DNA of 64,000 nt from Gloeobacter morelensis MG652769. Its GTDB lineage: Bacteria > Cyanobacteriota > Cyanobacteriia > Gloeobacterales > Gloeobacteraceae. This document shows, piece after piece, positions 57,829-64,000 of the stretch. Both the position numbers and the translations under genes were made by a program. How positions within the stretch are numbered: the first letter of the stretch is position 1; each line of letters starts with the position of its first letter. Under the pieces are notes generated by a model, which saw nothing but the letters and a program-made list of their open reading frames with translations, was not told the DNA's origin and searched no databases. The DNA lies in the NCBI RefSeq assembly GCF_021018745.1, contig NZ_CP063845.1:2232001-2296000 (forward strand). The letters are read 5' to 3'.

Positions 57829-60800
57829 ATGCCGCAGGGAATCCGGGTTAGCCGTACCATCCGCGCCCTCACCACCGGCGAGGGCAAACTCTGGCTTGTG
57901 CTGGTCGGAGTCAACCAGTACCAGGACCGGGCTTTGCCGCCGTTGCGCTACTGCGCCTCCGACTGCCAGGGCATCGGCGAAGCGCTGCTCGAAGCGACCC
58001 GCACTTTTCCAAACAAGCAGCTGTTGTGGCACCACGACTTTGCCGCCGACCTGCCGACGCGCAAGGCGGTCGAGGCGAGCCTGGAGCGGCTCATCGCCGA
58101 GGCCGGCCCCCAGGACACGGTGCTGTTCTATTTCTGCGGCCACGGTGCCATCGACGCTGCAAGCAGGCAGGCAGTGCTCTGCCTGGCGGACACCCGCCTG
58201 GAGGATCTCTGCGGCAGCGGACTGACGATGCGGCGGTTGCTCGAAAGTCTGGGGCGCTGCCGGGCTGCCCAGCAGCTGGTCTGGCTCGATGCTTGCCACA
58301 GCGGCGGGCTGAGTTTGCGCAACCGGGAACTGACCGCCGAGGCTCTGCCTGCCGGGACAATCTTGGGTATGGAGGAGTTGCTGCGCGAGCGCGCCGCTCA
58401 AAGCCGCGGCTTCTACGCGCTTTTAGCCTGCGAGCAATCCCAGCAGTCGTGGGAATTTCCGGGCCTGGGCCATGGGGTGTTCACGTACTTTTTGATTCGC
58501 GGCCTGCGCGGCGAGGCGGCCAACGCCCGCGGCTTCATCGAGATGGATGGGCTGTACCGCTACGTCTACCACCAGACGCTGCGCTATATCGACAACATCA
58601 ACCAGCAGTTGCGGCTTGAAAATCTCCAGAAACTGCGCCGCGGCGGCGAGTTGCACCCGGAGTACGCCCTGCAGGTACCCAAGCGCATCGTCGAGGGTGT
58701 AGGCGAGCTGATTTTGGGAGTATGCCCCACCGAGGCGCAGCCGCTCAGCCGCAGACGGGCGCTGGTCATCGATGGCCTGGCAGGCGAACAGGAAGCTCCC
58801 CTCGTCCTCAGCAAACTGCTCACCCGGCAAGGCGGCTTTGAGGTGAAGTATTGGAACCGCCGCGGCCTGGCCGATCCCGCCTCCGTGCGCGAACTGTTGC
58901 GCTCGGCTTTGAGTTTTTGCTCGACGGCGGCGGCTCCGGTCTCCGGCGTCGAAACGCTGTTGATTTATCTGCGCGGGCGCCTGCAGAGCAGTGCTGAGGG
59001 CGAAAGCCGGCTGGTGTTGGGCGACGGGGTGCGCTTGAATTTGCTGTGGTTGCGCCAGCAGCTGCAAAGCCGCAACGGCGGGCAACTGCTGCTGGTGCTG
59101 GATTGTCCGGGCAAAGTCGAGCTGCTTGAGCAGTGGGTCGAACTACTGCGCGTTTCTCCCCAGCGCACCCAATGCCTGGTAGCCGGGGCGGCATCCGACC
59201 CGCAGACTTTCAGCCGTGCCCTTTTAGATGCCCTGGAGGGCAGCGAGCCCCAGGGCGGCCTGTCGGCGGCCAAATGGGCCTCCCAACTGCAGCAAGCCCT
59301 CGCGGGCACGGGCACGGAGCTTTTGGTGGAGTTGTCCGGACCGCCCGGGGTCATCGAAGTGTTCCCGGCAAATCTGGCCTCTGCCGGCGAGGGGGCCCCG
59401 ATGGACCTGGGGGTATGCCCCTATATGGGTCTGCGCGCCTTCGGCGAGGAGGACGCCCCGTACTTCTACGGCCGCGAGCACCTGACTCAAGAGTTGCTCA
59501 AGCAGCTGGCGGGCGACTCGTTTCTGGCGGTGGTGGGCGCGAGCGGTTCGGGCAAATCCTCGGTCGTCCACGCGGGGCTTATCGCCCAGCTGCGCACGGG
59601 CAGGCAGTTGCCCGGCTCCCAAAGCTGGTGGGTCCAGAGCATGCGCCCCGGCGCGCACCCGCTCGAAGCGCTCAGTTGGCGCCTGGCGGACGCTGCGGAC
59701 CAAAACGAGCGGCACAGGCAGCAGCAGCAGATCGAAGGCTTGTTGCACCTGGGAGCGGACGGGCTGGTGCAGTGGCTGCGCAAGCGACCGGAGCCGATGG
59801 TGGTGCTGGTCGTCGACCAGTTTGAAGAACTTTTCACCCTCGCTTCGCCCACCGATCGCCAGGTGTTTCTGGATGTATTGTTGGGGGCGCTTGTCTGTGC
59901 GGCCGACCGCTTCAAACTGGTGATCGCCGTGCGGGCGGATTTTATCGCCCCGTGCCTGGAGGTGGCCGCCCTTGCCCCGCTGGTCCAGGCGGCAAGCGTT
60001 CTGGTGCCCCCTTACCTGGGCGAGGACGATTACCGCAACCTCATCGTCAAGCCTGCCCAAAAAGTCGGCCTCGTTGTGGAGCCTGAACTGGTCGAGGTGC
60101 TGCTGCAAGAACTCAATCAGTCGCCAGGTGAGTTGCCGCTTTTAGAATTTGTTCTGGAGCAACTCTGGGAGAAACGCCAGGATGGCCACCTTACCCTCAA
60201 TGCTTACCAGCAGGCCATCGGTGGACTCAAAGGGGCGCTGGAGAACAGGGCTCAAGCCACCTACGAAGCGCTTGGACCCGAAGGCAAAGATTGCGCGCGC
60301 TGGATTTTCCTTTCGCTGACCCAACTGGGAGAAGGCACAGAGGACACCCGCAGGCGCGTTCCCCGCTCGGACCTCGTCGTCGCTAGATACCCGGAGAAGC
60401 TTGTCTTTCACACTTTGCAGGCGCTGACGGCAGCCAAGCTCGTGGTCGTGGGTTTTAGCGAAAACACGCCAACCGGACGAAGCCGCAGCAGAGCCGAGGC
60501 GGCTGAGCCCGAATCGCTCGCCGCACTCAAGCAGCAGGTGACCGTCGAGGTGGCCCACGAGGTGCTCATCCGCTACTGGTCGACCTTGCGCTGGTGGCTC
60601 GAAGAAAACCGGGCGCGCCTGCGGCTGCAGCGCCAGATCGAGCAGGCGGCGACTTTATGGAACCAACGGGACCAACAACCGGATTTTTTGCTGCGCGGTG
60701 TGCGCCTTGCAGAGGCTGAGGAGATATACACCCACCGCAGCGATGAGTTGTCCCAGGAAGTGCAGGTCTTCGTCGAAGCGTGCCTGGAAGAGAAGCGCAA

Positions 60801-62934
60801 ACAGCGCGACCGTGAGAAAGGCGAGTTGCGCAAAGCTCAGATCATCGCTTTGGTCATGGTTGTGCTCACAATAGCCGCTTCGGGATTCGGCGGTTTGGCC
60901 TACTGGCAGACCCAGATCGCCCAACAAAGCGAAATCAGTGCGCACAACACTTCAGTCGATGGATATCTTGCTTCGCACAGAAGCCTTGAAGCTTTGATCG
61001 CCAGCATCAAAGCCCAAAACTTACTGCGACGTACGCTTGTCACCGACGACAATCTCAAAATTGAAACCGCCAGCCATTTTCAGCAGGTGATGCACATGAT
61101 TAGAGAGTCGAACCGCTTTGTAGGGCACGGCAACTACATCCGAAGCACCGTGTTCAGTCCAAACGGCCAGACAATCGCGTCGGCGAGCGAAGACAGTACC
61201 GTCCGACTTTGGAAGACCGACGGGACTATATTGCGTATCTTTAGCGATCACCAGGCCGACGTCAGGAGCTTAGCCTTCAGCCCAGACGGCAAGACCCTCG
61301 CCTCCGGCGATTTTCGCGGCAATCTTGTGGTTCGACGTCTAGATGGTAGCGTTTTGACTTCGATCAAAGCACACAACAAAGCAATCATGGGAATTGCTTT
61401 TACTCCTGATGGAAAATACATAGTTACGGCGAGTGCCGACAAGTCTGCACATTTATGGAAGGCGGATGACTATAAACTACTGAAGACATTCAATGGCCAT
61501 ACCGGCTGGCTGAGCGCAGTAGCAGTAAGCCCAGATGGAGAATCTTTTGCAACTGCAAGTGCAGATAAAACAGTTCGGATATGGAATAAAAATGGAGCCA
61601 CCTTAAAAACCATATCCCACCCTACAGAAGTGTACGATCTAAGCTTCGCTCCTGACGGTCAAACGCTGGCAACAGGTGGAGAAGATAAGGTGGTGCGTCT
61701 GTGGCACTTGGATGGCAATCTTGCTCGAACACTATCCCTGCATACCGGCTGGGTAATGAAGGTTGCCTTCAGCCCGGAGGGGAATGTCTTAGCTACAGCA
61801 AGCGCTGACAAAACGATTAGACTTTGGAGAGTAGTAGATGGAACGCTTCTGATCACTATTCACGGGCACACTGCATCCGTAAACAGCCTTAGCTACAGTC
61901 CTGATGGCAGATCCCTGGTCTCCGGTGGAGACGACACTACCGTCCGCCTGTGGCAGGTTGACAAAATCAAAGGTGCCTTCCAAACTTACGGCAGCGAATT
62001 GTTCAGCATTGCCATCAGTCCCGACAGCCAAATGATTGCAACAGCTGGTGCGGACGGCAATGCCAGCCTCTGGCGACTCGACGGAACATTGTTGAAAAAT
62101 TTGCAGGGCCATCGTGACAAAGTTTTCAGTGTGACAATCAGCAGCGACGGCAAAAAAATTGCGACTGCAGGTGCGGATAAAACGATCAGACTCTGGAGCA
62201 TTTCTGGTGAGCTGCTTGGAGTATATCAAGGCCATCAGTTGAGTGTTGCCAGTGTTGTATTTAGCCCCGATTGCACAACGCTGGCTTCGGTAGGCATCGA
62301 CGGTACCGTGCGTCTGTGGAGTTCAGATGGAACGGGGCGCGTCATTGGAGACCACACAGGGAGTTTGGAGGACATCCGTTTCAGTCCAGATGGACGAGTT
62401 ATTGCTTCGGTGGGAAGCAGAGGAACGTTGCAGTTATGGAGTTCGATCTCAAACAGCAAATCCGCCTTCGTTGTCAGCAGTGGTTCGGTCAGACGAGTTG
62501 CCTATAGCCCAGACGGCAAGCTTATAGCTACGGGCGACGTCGATGGCAATCTAAAACTTTGGAATTTTGATGGCTCAAGCCTCAGTGTTACTCTCTACAA
62601 GGAAATTCCTGCCCATGAAGCTGAAATCCGCAGTATGACCTTCAGTTACGACGGTCAGTATATTGCAACTGCAAGTGCAGATGGTTCTACCCGTATTTGG
62701 AAGAGCGATGGTTCTCGATACAAGATCCTTCTTGGCTCATCCGATGGAATCAACAGCGTTCGTTTTAGTTACGACGATTCAGCAATTGTGACGGCTGGTG
62801 AAAATGGAATGGTCGAAGTCTGGGAGAACTGGAATACAAGCGAAGAAAATCTCCGCCGTACTGCCCGACAGTGGATCTGCCCTTTTGTTCTCAACAACAC
62901 GGAACTTTCCGAAACGCTAGACGTAGGTTGCTAA
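57829..62934 (+). CDS. Caspase-like peptidase / nSTAND ATPase / WD40 signalling protein
   Basis: This 1701-residue protein has four parts. A caspase-like (C14) domain at about 18-270 has the catalytic dyad His105 (FYFCGHGAID) and Cys156 (VWLDACHSGG). A middle domain at about 295-520 is unassigned. An nSTAND1-type ATPase starts at about 530 (CPYMGLRAFGEEDAPYFYGR), with Walker A GASGSGKSS (570-578) and Walker B LVVDQFEELF ending at Asp663. A membrane segment at about 1005-1027 (IIALVMVVLTIAASGFGGLA) precedes 14 WD40 repeats (about 1100-1680), enough for two seven-bladed propellers. This is the layout of bacterial STAND conflict proteins: sensor, oligomerising ATPase, protease effector. The WD40 part is AT-richer. 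ATG 57829 is chosen over the TTG at 57823. Confidence 0.93.
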   Translation: MPQGIRVSRTIRALTTGEGKLWLVLVGVNQYQDRALPPLRYCASDCQGIGEALLEATRTFPNKQLLWHHDFAADLPTRKAVEASLERLIAEAGPQDTVLFYFCGHGAIDAASRQAVLCLADTRLEDLCGSGLTMRRLLESLGRCRAAQQLVWLDACHSGGLSLRNRELTAEALPAGTILGMEELLRERAAQSRGFYALLACEQSQQSWEFPGLGHGVFTYFLIRGLRGEAANARGFIEMDGLYRYVYHQTLRYIDNINQQLRLENLQKLRRGGELHPEYALQVPKRIVEGVGELILGVCPTEAQPLSRRRALVIDGLAGEQEAPLVLSKLLTRQGGFEVKYWNRRGLADPASVRELLRSALSFCSTAAAPVSGVETLLIYLRGRLQSSAEGESRLVLGDGVRLNLLWLRQQLQSRNGGQLLLVLDCPGKVELLEQWVELLRVSPQRTQCLVAGAASDPQTFSRALLDALEGSEPQGGLSAAKWASQLQQALAGTGTELLVELSGPPGVIEVFPANLASAGEGAPMDLGVCPYMGLRAFGEEDAPYFYGREHLTQELLKQLAGDSFLAVVGASGSGKSSVVHAGLIAQLRTGRQLPGSQSWWVQSMRPGAHPLEALSWRLADAADQNERHRQQQQIEGLLHLGADGLVQWLRKRPEPMVVLVVDQFEELFTLASPTDRQVFLDVLLGALVCAADRFKLVIAVRADFIAPCLEVAALAPLVQAASVLVPPYLGEDDYRNLIVKPAQKVGLVVEPELVEVLLQELNQSPGELPLLEFVLEQLWEKRQDGHLTLNAYQQAIGGLKGALENRAQATYEALGPEGKDCARWIFLSLTQLGEGTEDTRRRVPRSDLVVARYPEKLVFHTLQALTAAKLVVVGFSENTPTGRSRSRAEAAEPESLAALKQQVTVEVAHEVLIRYWSTLRWWLEENRARLRLQRQIEQAATLWNQRDQQPDFLLRGVRLAEAEEIYTHRSDELSQEVQVFVEACLEEKRKQRDREKGELRKAQIIALVMVVLTIAASGFGGLAYWQTQIAQQSEISAHNTSVDGYLASHRSLEALIASIKAQNLLRRTLVTDDNLKIETASHFQQVMHMIRESNRFVGHGNYIRSTVFSPNGQTIASASEDSTVRLWKTDGTILRIFSDHQADVRSLAFSPDGKTLASGDFRGNLVVRRLDGSVLTSIKAHNKAIMGIAFTPDGKYIVTASADKSAHLWKADDYKLLKTFNGHTGWLSAVAVSPDGESFATASADKTVRIWNKNGATLKTISHPTEVYDLSFAPDGQTLATGGEDKVVRLWHLDGNLARTLSLHTGWVMKVAFSPEGNVLATASADKTIRLWRVVDGTLLITIHGHTASVNSLSYSPDGRSLVSGGDDTTVRLWQVDKIKGAFQTYGSELFSIAISPDSQMIATAGADGNASLWRLDGTLLKNLQGHRDKVFSVTISSDGKKIATAGADKTIRLWSISGELLGVYQGHQLSVASVVFSPDCTTLASVGIDGTVRLWSSDGTGRVIGDHTGSLEDIRFSPDGRVIASVGSRGTLQLWSSISNSKSAFVVSSGSVRRVAYSPDGKLIATGDVDGNLKLWNFDGSSLSVTLYKEIPAHEAEIRSMTFSYDGQYIATASADGSTRIWKSDGSRYKILLGSSDGINSVRFSYDDSAIVTAGENGMVEVWENWNTSEENLRRTARQWICPFVLNNTELSETLDVGC

Positions 62935-63012
62935 AAATTGCCGGCGAGGGAGGCTCGAAGGCTCGATCCTTACTCAAGCGCAGAACATACACCTAGTGGT
63001 GAGGGAAGGAAA

Positions 63013-63207
63013 GTGGAAAGGGAAAAATTATCTAGGGTTGCAAACAGTTCTCAGACCGAAATTTTCGAAGCAACCCAGACGACTCAAGAAATTTATAGAA
63101 CGCTTCTTCAGTTAGAAAGCCTGGCCTTGCAGTTGGAAAAGGCGGATATTTTAGTGAAGATACCGGTAGAAGGTACAAGCTTCTGCAAATTCTACAAGCC
63201 CGACTAA
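63013..63207 (+). CDS. Small peptide between the caspase-STAND and radical SAM genes (possible RiPP-type precursor)
   Basis: This is a 64-residue product from the GTG at 63013, preceded by GGAAGGA. It has a helical N-terminal part (REKLSRVANSSQTEIFEATQ, TTQEIYRTLLQLESLALQLE) and a C-terminal segment with a single Cys (ILVKIPVEGTSFCKFYKPD). A small peptide with a leader-like helix directly upstream of a radical SAM gene is the layout of ribosomally made, modified peptides. The frame is open upstream to 62938, but the earlier codons contain only a TTG and no good ribosome site. No known precursor family is recognised. Precursor status is an inference from context. Confidence 0.6.
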   Translation: MEREKLSRVANSSQTEIFEATQTTQEIYRTLLQLESLALQLEKADILVKIPVEGTSFCKFYKPD

Positions 63208-63246
63208 TCTCCGATATTCTTGCGTAGCCCAATAACGAGTAAGTCA

Positions 63247-64000
63247 ATGCGTGAGTCTCGCTACAATGTGTGGATTGTCAATGGTGAATACCACTACGTC
63301 TTCAATGCGCTCAGTGGTTGCTTCATTCGCCTGACAGACGAGGAACAGCAATCCGTCGAAAAGCTGCTTGTGCAGGGTGTGTTGGAGTCCAACCATAATC
63401 TTGTGCAAAAACTCGTTGAGAATCGTATGCTTGTTGCAGACGCTCAAGACGAGCTGGCAACCCTCAATAGAAGATTTTTGTCCAGCCGCTACGATCGGCG
63501 CAGGTTTGCCCTGACCATTGTCACCAGTCTTGGCTGCAATTACGATTGTGCTTACTGTTATGAATTGAAGCAACCCTCGTTGATCGGCGACGATGTTGCG
63601 GAGTCCTTGCTTCAATTAGTTAACGAAAAAATATCGAACATTGAATCGTTTAAAGTCAGTTGGTTGGGTGGAGAGCCGCTCCTTGGCAAGGCCAAGTTGC
63701 TGGCCCTGTCCGAACAATTTATTGAGCGATGCGACCAACACAAAGTTACCTATAATGCCGATTTAACAACCAATGGATTTTTGTTAAACGAGCAAACCTG
63801 TATTGAACTGCATGATAAGAAAGTGCGATCGGTTCAAGTGACTCTAGATGGGCCTGCCCACATACATGATCGACGACGTCCTCAAAAGAACGGGGGCGCA
63901 ACTTTTTGGCGAATTATTCAAAACTTGCATCATGCTGTTCGCTATTTCAATGTGAATATACGCGTCAATGTGGACATGGAAAATATTGATAGCGTGGAAG
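63247..64000 (+). CDS. Radical SAM protein (SPASM-type maturase-like), C-terminus off the window
   Basis: The first 251 codons of a radical SAM enzyme run off the end of the window. The N-terminus (1-90, RYNVWIVNGEYHYVFNALSG, then a helical LLVQGVLESNHNLVQKLVEN) resembles the leading region of peptide-modifying SPASM enzymes. The [4Fe-4S] SAM-binding motif is C97-x3-C101-x2-C104 (LGCNYDCAYCYE). It is followed by VSWLGGEPLLGKAKLL (the GGEP motif) and TTNGFLLNEQ, the usual radical SAM strands. Any SPASM cluster region would lie beyond base 64000. It starts 39 bases after the small-peptide gene. AT-rich composition agrees with the peptide gene and the WD40 half of the upstream gene. Confidence 0.9.
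   Translation, partial: MRESRYNVWIVNGEYHYVFNALSGCFIRLTDEEQQSVEKLLVQGVLESNHNLVQKLVENRMLVADAQDELATLNRRFLSSRYDRRRFALTIVTSLGCNYDCAYCYELKQPSLIGDDVAESLLQLVNEKISNIESFKVSWLGGEPLLGKAKLLALSEQFIERCDQHKVTYNADLTTNGFLLNEQTCIELHDKKVRSVQVTLDGPAHIHDRRRPQKNGGATFWRIIQNLHHAVRYFNVNIRVNVDMENIDSVE

Overview
This 64 kb window looks like chromosomal DNA of a GC-rich, thylakoid-poor type cyanobacterium, most likely a Gloeobacter species. The reasons are a Psb28 photosystem II assembly factor, a CpcS/CpeS-type phycobiliprotein lyase, a CPP1-like J-domain membrane protein and an NtcA-type glnA promoter, all in DNA of clearly high GC content. The genus is an inference from gene content and composition, not from a search.

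Layout. 1-5.2 kb: a partial NDP-forming acyl-CoA synthetase, folC, mscL and a host-attachment-type protein. 5.6-16.2 kb: a nine-gene minus-strand surface-polysaccharide operon, read from ugd through four glycosyltransferases, an MsbA-like ABC exporter and a UDP-glucuronate epimerase-like enzyme to an outer-membrane porin. 17.1-20.1 kb: a TPR-CHAT protease-like protein. 20.2-23.6 kb: three paralogous secreted FG-GAP/VCBS repeat proteins, one with an in-frame TAG. 23.8-28.0 kb: a divergent run of a sigma-70-like factor, a membrane protein, a subtilisin-like protease and a degenerate OmpR-type regulator. 28.0-47.7 kb: mostly housekeeping (tRNA-Gln, tadA, glnA, argH, a dus gene, a deoxyhypusine-synthase homologue, ribH, psb28, tpiA, aroA, aat, mutS). 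47.7-49.6 kb: a Uma2-family gene split by an intact IS4-like element. 50-56 kb: lipA, CIRCE-groES-groEL, class I aldolase and a bilin lyase. 57.8-64 kb: a 1701-residue caspase-nSTAND-WD40 protein followed by a 64-residue peptide and a radical SAM enzyme that runs off the window.

Four copies of a strongly structured ~200 bp repeat (near 3.4, 5.4, 16.9 and 50.5 kb) each lie just 3' of a gene and in the same orientation relative to that gene. This family is the clearest structure not explained by protein genes. The most system-like locus is the caspase-STAND-WD40 / small peptide / radical SAM run at the right end. AT-richer stretches (18.8-21.5, 29.3-29.9, 35.6-36.1, 47.7-49.6, 61-64 kb) coincide with the accessory genes and suggest acquired DNA.

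All coordinates and motifs were read by hand from the sequence. Family names rest on recognised motifs and were not confirmed by any database search.
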